Source: an uncultured Christensenellaceae bacterium
GTDB taxonomy: Bacteria; Bacillota; Clostridia; Christensenellales; Pumilibacteraceae
NCBI GenBank assembly: GCA_910587455.1
Contig: CAJULK010000008.1
Coordinates: 48,330-112,329, forward strand
Direction: 5' to 3'
DNA length: 64,000 bases
The stretch's first letter is position 1. Each line of letters opens with the position of its first letter. Under the pieces are notes generated by a model. That model saw only the letters and a program-made list of their open reading frames with translations, made no database searches and had not been told where the DNA came from. The position numbers and the translations under genes were made by a program. This document shows positions 52,501-60,408 of this stretch, one piece after another.

Positions 52501-52621
52501 AGCGGGCGAAGCGGGAGAGCTTTTCATGACCTATTCGCCCATAGTAAGCACGCTCAAAAGCGAGCGAGAGACCGATGCGCGAGTATCGCTGTATTGCGGT
52601 TACATCGCGCCGAGGGACTGA
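49556..52621 (+). CDS. Exported GH31 glycosidase (lipoprotein), copy B
   Basis: A 1,021-residue paralogue of copy A: lipobox ILTAC (Cys29), Cys/His module (HVHTFDTSSW...HWHKATCEH), GH31 barrel with nucleophile Asp389 (WYFDRNW) and acid/base Asp466 (WTGDTGT), and the C-terminal domain from DWVSFGYNSG (about 835-1018). It follows the CBM9 gene by 18 nt. ATG 49556 is preferred since ATG 49550 is 1 nt from GGAG. Stretches of its DNA are almost identical to copy A, so the duplication is recent or was homogenised. Confidence 0.92.
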   Translation: MNTKKIDRIFALAVMSFAFVAGAHILTACGGETSEHVHTFDTSSWVNTDPDYHWHKATCEHTDEVTDKAKHEFVDYVCKVCGYEKQFEGTKLTEDKSYSVATLVYGDTRIQLLTDSLVRIENKSNGKYEDRNSYIVYNRDSFGDKVTYSTQRTDDGYKISTQNYTVNIPTGSKAEGMYITDANGERIFTYMGVTGTNLYLPSPSDELSSWYFTDSPRVIPSEYGYSVSSNTAPKQGWEFDENATDIFVFLPHGDYKTFTSDYVALTGRTEMLPLKTLGYWESRYHAYTQEEAMGTIDGYLDREYSLDTFTVDTDWRVGGGVGYEINTELFPDMKGFLQQAHEKGLNILFNDHPEPKSGTTNLLDKDEVAYRNENLLELMKLGVDYWYFDRNWSVALNRIHPAYSRYATGMYAYHWITSKYYEDLAKDGEYARRTMMQANVDGCFNGSWVYASDISAHRYAIQWTGDTGTDESWLQEELEGAVMAGAEIGLPFVSADLGGHKAQNSPNSYMRWMQYGALSPVMRTQCTNTENGRMPWLYGDTAEEVVHTYQDIRYRLLPLYYALTRENYETGLPVIRRLDIKYPQYVEASRNDEYLLGDHILVAPISEAKGNDKRDVFLPDGKWIDVWSGKRYVGPQTIEVAHGIKTSPIFVREGSLVALARNMQNVDKKDWSELSLDVYPSADYSAETTVYEDDAETLAYADGKYRKTDISMNCDGNTLKINIGKASGSFDGKRAFTDRKWNVRLHKNPDWGDIKSVKVNGKAVTTTAVAAISYDNGGRPFAFSGGALDGDINTFTVDTNVDSAYEIEIEYASTAASGTNADYDDTGVSFKISSSAYSETGINLTELGATDWVSFGYNSGIGIDYKKNGPRLFSSPKNSRELVNSICSADHMAAPFKSGAEKTYTDGSRKSSQTVRGGTKNAIGYNFTVKTTGAREKIVLYIGGNNCISKLTVRDRAGNVKTLRFGGRSKNDFIQKVEIDIEAGEAGELFMTYSPIVSTLKSERETDARVSLYCGYIAPRD

Positions 52622-52672
52622 TATTTCAAGTTAAACATCCGCATAAGCGGTAAATTAAAGCAGGAGGCAAAT

Positions 52673-55600
52673 ATGAACAAAAAAAGACTTGCCAAGGTCA
52701 TCGCGTTAAGCTCCGTCTTATCGCTGTCGGCTGTTACGGCGATCTCTCTTATCGGCTGCGACGACGACGAAGCGAAACATACTCACACGTTGTCGGAAGT
52801 TCAAGCGATAGGCGCAACGTGTACGGAGGACGGCAATGTAGCGTACTGGACGTGCGGCGGCTGCGACCTGCTGTTTGCGGACGCAAACGGGTCGAAAACG
52901 ATCACGCTCGCCGAAACCGCGGTAGGCAAACTCGGTCACGATCTTTCGGGCGAGGACAAACATCACGCAGAAGATCCCGCGACATGCACCAAACCGGGCA
53001 CAGTCGAGTACTGGCAGTGCGGACGTTGCGATCTCAAATTTTCGGACGCGCAAGGCAATAACGCGATATCGAACATCGTCACGACCAAAGAGCACGATTG
53101 GGGTACGAACGGTCATCACGAAATGATCTTCCCCACGACGACGACCGAAGGGAAGCAAGAGTATTGGCAGTGCAAAGACTGCACCGGCATCTTTGCCGAC
53201 AAGTACGGCGACAAAACGACTACTTTGGCGGAATTGAAGATCGATACCGTAAAAGAGAACATCGACGGTGTACGCACCGACGAGTTCTATAATACCGACA
53301 ACGCGCTCGCGGTAGGCGGCGCGGACGTAGGTGAAGGCGGTGAGGGTTTTATAATAAACGCCAAGCGCGAAGACGACGGCGTGTATATGCACATCGTCGC
53401 CAATTACAACGTAGCGGCGGAAAGCCAGCCCGCAGGGCGCGGCAAGATAGGCGTGTATTTTAACGTGCGCAACGTAGACGATTACTCGCTTCCCGGCAAC
53501 GCGGGCGTATGCTTGGAAAACGCTATGCTTATGGAGCTGTACTTAAACGGTAAAATAGATTATCATAAACCGTACTTACTGCTCAAATCCGAAAACAAGA
53601 CAAACGGCGCGGACGCAAAAACCAAGTATACATATACATGGGAGATGTTCATTCCGCACAGCGGGTTTGCCACGGTCAATAAAGGCGCGTTTGCCGACGC
53701 TTTCGAGCAAAAAGACGGAAAGACCGTGCTCAAACGCGGATACAGCTATCTCATAAACGCTATCGGCGCAATGTCGCCCGACGAAACGTTTACAGAGACG
53801 GACACGAGCAAATGTTCTTCCCAAGACGACGGCACCGAAAATCCGTGGCGTTTTTGGTATAACGAAGGTCACGGCGACTGGGCGACCGATCAAAAATATT
53901 ACGCGCTCGGCAGCACGGGCGTGACGAACGAGTTTACGCGGTCTACCGATACGTATACGGTAAAGGTCGCGGAGTTTGCTAACGCGCAAGCGACCGGTCT
54001 CGACTTGACCTCCGTCGAGTATGACGGCACGATCGCCGGCAAGTTCACGGTAGACGACGGCTATCGTTTGTCGGGCGTAAAGATCAACGGAAAAGTGTTT
54101 AAGTTCGCTATGAGCGAAACCGCAAACGAATACGCATACTCGATAAACATCGCCGATATAGGCATGAAGTGGAACGAGTACGAACTCGATATAGAACCCG
54201 TCGTCACCAAGCTCGACTATACCGACGTTACCGTCAGGCTCAACGGCTACGCCGCCGGCAAGGAAAAGGTTATCCCGAGCGGGACTGCCGTCAAACTTAC
54301 AAACGAGTTCGGAGACGAATATTCTTCGACCGTGGGCGAAAACGGAGACGTCACGTTTACAAACGTGCTTTGCATAGGCTACGATATCAAGGTCGATAAG
54401 TACATAGACGGCGAAATTACGATAGCAAAGAGCGGCAATACCGATAAAGTCACGCTGCAATATCTTTTCGCACAAGCTATCGGCGACCGCAAAGACCTTG
54501 TCGATCTTTCGCAGATGAACAGCGAGAATGCCGAAATAACGCTGGGCGCAAACAAGGTCAACGGCGTCAACCAATATACGATAGCCGCCGAGCTCGCTTT
54601 GGATGACGAGATAAAGAATGGTGCATATTTGCTCGAAACGACGGTGACCGTAAACGATCCGCAAGCGGCGGGCGAATGGTTGCAGCGCTTTGCCATAGCG
54701 TTTGCCGAAGGCGACAGCGGAAACACGTACAAAAACAAGTTCGTGCTTTGGTGGGACGATATGATCACCGAAAAAGATCCGTCGGCTATATGGGCGGACG
54801 ACGGCACTACTTGCGGCGGCGCAAACGAGCGTGCAAAAACGTTCGACTGGCTGTACAGCAGTCTTTGCGACGGTTTGAAGCTCAAAGTCGTGCGCAACGG
54901 CGGATATGTCGCGGTGTCGGCGTTTAATCTCGACGACGAAACGTGGTACACCTTGCTCGAAGGCACTACGAGCGCGACGGCGGCAAACCGCATAGCGTTC
55001 TATGTAAGCGGCGAGAGCTTTACTTTCTCGAATATCGCGTACGAAGCGCTCGAAGTTGTCGATCTCGAACTGCCCACTGCGGAAAAGGACGGCAAAAAAG
55101 GACATCTCGTTGCCGAAAACGGCGATGTGTTCTCTTTGAGCGGGCTTATGACCGCCGAAGATGAACTCGTTATTTCGAAAGACGCGATAGCGTACACCGA
55201 TTACGAAAACGTAGAAGTTGACAATACGGCTAAAAAGATAACGATAACCGGCAACGGCGTGGCGGATAGAAGCAGCCATTCGTATAACCATGCTACGTAT
55301 ATCCTGCCCGAATCGTTGCGCACAGCGTGCGACACGGCGCTCGTATTCAATGTTAAGGACACCCTTCAATCGACTTCGAGCGGCGACGATTGGGCGGCGC
55401 GCAGGTTCGGCGTACAGATAGGCAAAGGCGCAAAAGGTTTCTATATGTGGATGCCTACGCCCAATGCCGACGAACTGAACGTCATAAGATTCGTGGACGG
55501 CACCCTCGATATGAATACCGATAAGAGCGGGTACGACATTCAAAAAGTCGTATGGGCGGCGAGCCTGCTGCGTTCCGCGAACGGGCTTGACGTTCAGGTC

Positions 55601-58327
55601 GCGCGCATAGACGACCAAATAGTAATCAACTTCAAAAATGCCGAAGGCAAGTGGGTAAAAGTCGGATCCATGCAGTGCAGCACTACCGTCGAAAACGAGA
55701 TCAAGTTCGTGGGCGGCGGCGACACGTGGGAAGTTTCCGGCATTGCTGCGGGCAAGCTCGAAAAAACCGACGCGGTAGCCCCTGCGGAAGATAACGGTTT
55801 TGTGGGCAACGTCGAGTATTACAGCGACGGCACGCGCTACTATCTTGCCGACGGCTCGGTCAGCACGCTTGCGGACGTTACTATCAAGCAGGTAGACGTA
55901 ACGCTCTCCGTCACGGCGAAAGAGCTTGACGGCACTACGCCCGTAACTATCGCCGACGGCACAAAGATAGCGCTCAAAGGCGCATATCAAGATTACGAAT
56001 ACACCGTAGGTACGCCTGTCGGCAAGATGATTGCCGGCACGTACAAAGCGTTCTTGTACGGTTATGCAGAGGCGGAAGTTACGGTTGGCAACGCCGGCGG
56101 CGCTGTCGAGATCGCGCTCGTAAAGACGTTTGCTTATACAACCGTCGGCACGCACGGCGGCGAAAGCGGCGTTACGGTAGACGGAACAACGGTCACTATA
56201 AAGGGTAACGGAATCGTCGACGATAACAAACATTGGGCGGGTACTGCGGAGATAGTTCTTGCCGATGCGTTAAAGTCGAGCAAGAGCGTTGTGCTTACGT
56301 TTAACCTTAAAGATACCAAATCACCCAACGGCGGTTGGGATTGGGCGGCGCGCAGATTCGGCGTGACCATGCAGGGCGCAAAAGGCGGCTTTATGCTCTT
56401 TACCGGTGACGCCAACGGAGCTACTTTCTACGTAATGGGCGATACCCCCGGTGCCGAAAAGCAAGCGACGCCGTTAAACGAGTTTGCGGCGCAAGTTCGT
56501 TCGGAAAACGGCGTCAACATGAGAATGGTTCGGGTGGACGGCAAAGTGCTGTTGTTCGTCGAATTAAACGGAAAATGGATCAAAGTCGACGAGTATGCAT
56601 GCGCCGCCGACGGCGAAACCAAAGTAATGCTTTACGGCGAAGGCGACGACTGGCAATTCTCTGACATCGCGGTAACCGAGTACGCGGCGAAAGCGGCGAC
56701 GGTCGCGCAAGGCACGCATGCCGAGGGCGTTACGCTCGCGATAGGCGATACTCTTGCGGTAGACGGAAGCATAGACGGCACGCTCACGGGCGGAAGCGTT
56801 TATCTCGTAGACGTAAACGGAAAGCAGTTCAGCGTGAACGGCAATACGTTCTCGATAGCTTACGCCGACTACTGCTTGGGAATGCTCGATCCGACCGTTA
56901 CGGTAACCGTCGTAAAAGCGTCGGACATCGCGATATCCGATACGTCGAACACAAAAATATCGGACGGCAACACGTTGACTGCGGACGGAAGCGCTTTGTA
57001 CGATCTCGACGGAACAGCTTTGAACGGTAAGGAAATATTGGGTTATATTCGTTTTGACGCCCAAGAGTCCGGCAATCCCATCGATTCCGCAAAAAAGATA
57101 ACCACGGTAAAAGGCGGATTTGCCGACGAGAGCGCGCTCGCCGATAAATTGAGGTACGGTGACGGATTCGGCAGTCCTATACGGTTCAAAGCGGGCAACA
57201 GAACAAGTGATATGTGCCTGTATCTCAACCCGAACGATTACGGCTCGCTCACGTTGCATGTAAAGAAAGGAACGACGCAGATCCTGATTTATACGGGAAC
57301 GTATAACCGCGGTCCGAACAGGATGACTTATAGACTGAGCGATGACGGCGTCGTCGTCGGAGACGCATCGTTTGATTTGGTCGATACAAGAGCATACGAA
57401 GTTAAATTTACGATCGATACGTCGAACTGGACGCAAGAATCTCGCGATTTGACGCTGTACCTCGGCGGAACGACGGAATGTGAGGTTGCGGCTATCGTAG
57501 CGCTCGGCGGCGATTATGTGAAGGAATACGGTGTTAAAACCGTTGCCAATGACAACGTAACGTTTGATATCGGCGCTAAGGTATCTTATGGCGCAAATCT
57601 TACGGGTGCCGTTACGGGTAAAAACGGTAAAACGGTTGCGTACATTACCGTAAACGGCACGCGTGTGGAAGTCGCGAAAGACGGAACGTTTTCGGTTGCG
57701 ATCGTCGATCTTGCTCCTGAGGAGGACGTCGACGAATTAACCGTCGAGGCGGTCGTTTCCGATACATGGGCGCAAGTAACAAAAGGCGACCTCGGGCAAA
57801 ATAAAACGATCGACCTTACGGGGGCAACTCTGGACGGGAAAACGATCATGGATTGGAACCGTTACAAAAAAGGCGCGAGCGTAGCAAAGGACGGCGCGGC
57901 TGCGTGGGCAACTACCGGTATGGATAATCTCGCGGACGGCGGCGGCGACTACGATGATCCGAAAGGAATAAAAATCAAATGCGACGACGGCAATGCTACG
58001 GGCGAGTTCTTCTGCATGGGAGGCGGCAATCATCAAAGCCGGTCTTCCGTTACCGTAAAAGTGAAAAAGGGTGCGACGCAAATCAATATTTATACGGGAA
58101 GCTGGCAAGGCGGAAACAATGTGAGATTTTCCGTAAAAGTAGGCGATATTGTGCTCGGCACGCAGAGCTATGTTTTCGGCAATGACAGACGCTCCGAACT
58201 TGTAACGATCGCGATCGATACAAGCTTATGGACGGAGAACGAGGAAAGGGACGTCGTGATCGAAATAGATCCCGCAACGCAGGGATATATGCTCGCGGCG
58301 ATCGTCGTGCTCGGCGCAGCGGCGTAA
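52673..58327 (+). CDS. Giant multi-domain surface lipoprotein without a recognised enzyme domain
   Basis: A 1,884-residue protein. Lipobox SLIGC (Cys29); three Cys-rich modules (about 36-190, with CGGC, CGRC, CKDC and repeated His); a CBM9-like domain (195-425) ; a linker region; three lectin-like repeats with a WAARRFGV or LQRFAIAF core (about 610-795, 845-1030, 1157-1340); and two tandem C-terminal domains (about 1440-1605 and 1712-1883) with the VKKGxTQIxIYTG pattern. Those last two are related to the C-terminal domain of the GH31 lipoproteins. I see no glycosidase, lyase or peptidase signature. It most likely gathers glycan on the cell surface. GGAGG precedes ATG 52673. Confidence 0.75.
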   Translation: MNKKRLAKVIALSSVLSLSAVTAISLIGCDDDEAKHTHTLSEVQAIGATCTEDGNVAYWTCGGCDLLFADANGSKTITLAETAVGKLGHDLSGEDKHHAEDPATCTKPGTVEYWQCGRCDLKFSDAQGNNAISNIVTTKEHDWGTNGHHEMIFPTTTTEGKQEYWQCKDCTGIFADKYGDKTTTLAELKIDTVKENIDGVRTDEFYNTDNALAVGGADVGEGGEGFIINAKREDDGVYMHIVANYNVAAESQPAGRGKIGVYFNVRNVDDYSLPGNAGVCLENAMLMELYLNGKIDYHKPYLLLKSENKTNGADAKTKYTYTWEMFIPHSGFATVNKGAFADAFEQKDGKTVLKRGYSYLINAIGAMSPDETFTETDTSKCSSQDDGTENPWRFWYNEGHGDWATDQKYYALGSTGVTNEFTRSTDTYTVKVAEFANAQATGLDLTSVEYDGTIAGKFTVDDGYRLSGVKINGKVFKFAMSETANEYAYSINIADIGMKWNEYELDIEPVVTKLDYTDVTVRLNGYAAGKEKVIPSGTAVKLTNEFGDEYSSTVGENGDVTFTNVLCIGYDIKVDKYIDGEITIAKSGNTDKVTLQYLFAQAIGDRKDLVDLSQMNSENAEITLGANKVNGVNQYTIAAELALDDEIKNGAYLLETTVTVNDPQAAGEWLQRFAIAFAEGDSGNTYKNKFVLWWDDMITEKDPSAIWADDGTTCGGANERAKTFDWLYSSLCDGLKLKVVRNGGYVAVSAFNLDDETWYTLLEGTTSATAANRIAFYVSGESFTFSNIAYEALEVVDLELPTAEKDGKKGHLVAENGDVFSLSGLMTAEDELVISKDAIAYTDYENVEVDNTAKKITITGNGVADRSSHSYNHATYILPESLRTACDTALVFNVKDTLQSTSSGDDWAARRFGVQIGKGAKGFYMWMPTPNADELNVIRFVDGTLDMNTDKSGYDIQKVVWAASLLRSANGLDVQVARIDDQIVINFKNAEGKWVKVGSMQCSTTVENEIKFVGGGDTWEVSGIAAGKLEKTDAVAPAEDNGFVGNVEYYSDGTRYYLADGSVSTLADVTIKQVDVTLSVTAKELDGTTPVTIADGTKIALKGAYQDYEYTVGTPVGKMIAGTYKAFLYGYAEAEVTVGNAGGAVEIALVKTFAYTTVGTHGGESGVTVDGTTVTIKGNGIVDDNKHWAGTAEIVLADALKSSKSVVLTFNLKDTKSPNGGWDWAARRFGVTMQGAKGGFMLFTGDANGATFYVMGDTPGAEKQATPLNEFAAQVRSENGVNMRMVRVDGKVLLFVELNGKWIKVDEYACAADGETKVMLYGEGDDWQFSDIAVTEYAAKAATVAQGTHAEGVTLAIGDTLAVDGSIDGTLTGGSVYLVDVNGKQFSVNGNTFSIAYADYCLGMLDPTVTVTVVKASDIAISDTSNTKISDGNTLTADGSALYDLDGTALNGKEILGYIRFDAQESGNPIDSAKKITTVKGGFADESALADKLRYGDGFGSPIRFKAGNRTSDMCLYLNPNDYGSLTLHVKKGTTQILIYTGTYNRGPNRMTYRLSDDGVVVGDASFDLVDTRAYEVKFTIDTSNWTQESRDLTLYLGGTTECEVAAIVALGGDYVKEYGVKTVANDNVTFDIGAKVSYGANLTGAVTGKNGKTVAYITVNGTRVEVAKDGTFSVAIVDLAPEEDVDELTVEAVVSDTWAQVTKGDLGQNKTIDLTGATLDGKTIMDWNRYKKGASVAKDGAAAWATTGMDNLADGGGDYDDPKGIKIKCDDGNATGEFFCMGGGNHQSRSSVTVKVKKGATQINIYTGSWQGGNNVRFSVKVGDIVLGTQSYVFGNDRRSELVTIAIDTSLWTENEERDVVIEIDPATQGYMLAAIVVLGAAA

Positions 58328-58449
58328 TAATGCCGAAAAATTCCAAAACAAGGTACGGGGGCGAGGGAGTTTCGGCTTTTCTCGCCTCGACCGTATCTAT
58401 CCTTAAAATTTTAACTCAATCTACAATCATGACCTGCGGGAGAATCTAA

Positions 58450-60390
58450 ATGAACAACATATACATCGGCGCGGCGTACTATCCCGAACTTTGGGACGAA
58501 AGCGAGGTCGAAAAAGATATAGAAAAGTGCAAAGCGCTGGGTATAAACGTACTTCGCATAGGCGAGTTTGCGTGGGGCAAAATGGAGCCGAGCGAGGGCG
58601 AGTATTCTCTCGACTGGCTGAAAGATATAGTGGACAGACTGTACGCGAACGGGATATCCACCGTACTTTGCACGCCTACGGCAACGCCGCCGAGGTATAT
58701 GCTGGATAAGTACGAGGAGATGCGCACCGTCATGCACGACGGGTTCAGAAGCGACGTGTCGAGCCGCTGCCATACGTGCAAAAGCTCTAAACTGCTGCGC
58801 GAAAAGAATCGCGGCATCGTCACGGCGCTCGCAAAAGCGTTCGGCGGGCATAAAGGCGTGATCGGCTGGCAGATAGACAACGAGCTCTACCCGTACGGCG
58901 AGGGCTGTTTTTGCGAGAACTGCAAGGCGGCGTTCAAAACGTACCTCAAACAAAAGTTCGGGGATATACAAAAGCTCAACGACGCTTGGGGCATGTACAG
59001 GTGGTCGCTCGACTATAAGGATTTCGACGAAATTCGTCCGCCGTACCCGCGGCAGTGGAAGCACCCGTCTTTAAGAAAGGCGTGGCGCGATTTTCAATAT
59101 TCGCTCATAAAAAGCTATGTGGAAGAACAGGCTGAGATATTGCATAAATACAGCTGTAAAAACGTCGGCACGGATATGATGGCGCACAACAGCATGAGCT
59201 ATTGCGATATTAACGAAAAGCTCGACGTGGTGCAGTACAATCATTACGACACGGCGGAAAGGCTTCCGCACACGGCGTTTGCATACGACTTTTTGCGCTG
59301 CGTCAAGGATAAGCCGTTTTGGGTGACCGAAACTCAGGCGGGCTGGAACGGCAGCGAGTACGCCGACAGCGGCGCGCGCTCTGCGGGCAACTGCTACATA
59401 AACACCGTTCTGCCCATTGTCAAGGGCGGGGAAATGAACCTGTATTGGCTGTTCCGCGCGCACAGGAGCGGGCACGAGATGGGGCACGGCGCACTGCTTT
59501 CCGCGGCGGGCAGACCGTACCGCGTGGCGGAAGAGGTCAAAAAGGCTTCCGAAGATCTTAATAAATGCGCGGAGTTTTTGAAAAACAGTTGCATAACAAG
59601 CAAGATAGCGTTACACTATTCGAGTACGGCGTTCAACGGTTTCGAGAGCGCGCCTATAATCAAGGACTTGAACTACCGCGAAACGCTCATAAATTACTAT
59701 TCGGCGTTCAAGCATTACAATATCGATGTGATAGACACCGCGCACGGCTTGGACGGCTACGACGTATTGCTGTCGCCATTCCTCGCTACGGTAGACGAGA
59801 ACGGACTGAAAGAGCGCGTTACGGAGTGGGTAAAAAACGGCGGGACGTGGATCGTAGGACCTATGACCGATATCATGGACGGCAACGTAAATAAGTACAC
59901 CGCCGCGCCGTACGGGTTTTTGGAAGACTTGGCGGGGGTGTATACAAAGTACCAACGCCCCATAAACAACGCCGAGTTCAAAGCGAAGTACATAGGCGAC
60001 GGATATTGCGAGATCTCGACTTGCTATGACGCATACGAAGTCATGGACGGAACTACGCCGATAGCCGCTTACCGCGACTGCGAGTTTGCGCCGCTGTCGG
60101 TCATAACCGAGAGGAAGCTCGGCAAAGGCAGGGTCATACTCGTCGGCAGCGTGATATCCCACGGGGATATATTGCGGCTTGTGAACAAAAAACCGATCGC
60201 CGAAGCGAGCGAAAACGTTATCCTGACCGAACGCACGGGCAAAGAGAACGGGATAATAGCCGTGGAAGCCGAAAACAAGTTCGGATACATAGCGCTCGAC
60301 GGGAAGTACACCGAGCTCATCACCGGAAAAACAATGTCGGGAAAGGTAGAGATAGCGCCGTACGAAGTGCTCGTTCTCGTAAAAAAATAA
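58450..60390 (+). CDS. GH42 beta-galactosidase
   Basis: A 646-residue cytoplasmic beta-galactosidase-type enzyme. The GH42 start (GAAYYPELW), acid/base Glu145 in WQIDNELYP, the Cys cluster CFCENC typical of the family's zinc site, and nucleophile Glu294 in WVTETQAG are visible; the C-terminal trimerisation and beta domains follow. No signal peptide, so it acts on imported oligosaccharides with terminal beta-galactose (or related alpha-arabinose). It lies 122 nt after the giant gene; that gap holds a GGCGAG / CTCGCC hairpin (58359-58388) but no clear promoter. Confidence 0.93.
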   Translation: MNNIYIGAAYYPELWDESEVEKDIEKCKALGINVLRIGEFAWGKMEPSEGEYSLDWLKDIVDRLYANGISTVLCTPTATPPRYMLDKYEEMRTVMHDGFRSDVSSRCHTCKSSKLLREKNRGIVTALAKAFGGHKGVIGWQIDNELYPYGEGCFCENCKAAFKTYLKQKFGDIQKLNDAWGMYRWSLDYKDFDEIRPPYPRQWKHPSLRKAWRDFQYSLIKSYVEEQAEILHKYSCKNVGTDMMAHNSMSYCDINEKLDVVQYNHYDTAERLPHTAFAYDFLRCVKDKPFWVTETQAGWNGSEYADSGARSAGNCYINTVLPIVKGGEMNLYWLFRAHRSGHEMGHGALLSAAGRPYRVAEEVKKASEDLNKCAEFLKNSCITSKIALHYSSTAFNGFESAPIIKDLNYRETLINYYSAFKHYNIDVIDTAHGLDGYDVLLSPFLATVDENGLKERVTEWVKNGGTWIVGPMTDIMDGNVNKYTAAPYGFLEDLAGVYTKYQRPINNAEFKAKYIGDGYCEISTCYDAYEVMDGTTPIAAYRDCEFAPLSVITERKLGKGRVILVGSVISHGDILRLVNKKPIAEASENVILTERTGKENGIIAVEAENKFGYIALDGKYTELITGKTMSGKVEIAPYEVLVLVKK

Positions 60391-60408
60391 CGATTTTCGG
60401 AGACTATT

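Noticed and set aside
53576..56233. An 885-codon open frame on the minus strand opposite the giant lipoprotein gene
   Set aside because: Arg/Tyr/Val-rich translation without domains; a mirror of strong codon bias in the + strand gene. The same applies to the long minus-strand frames at 44579-46576 and 50348-51793.
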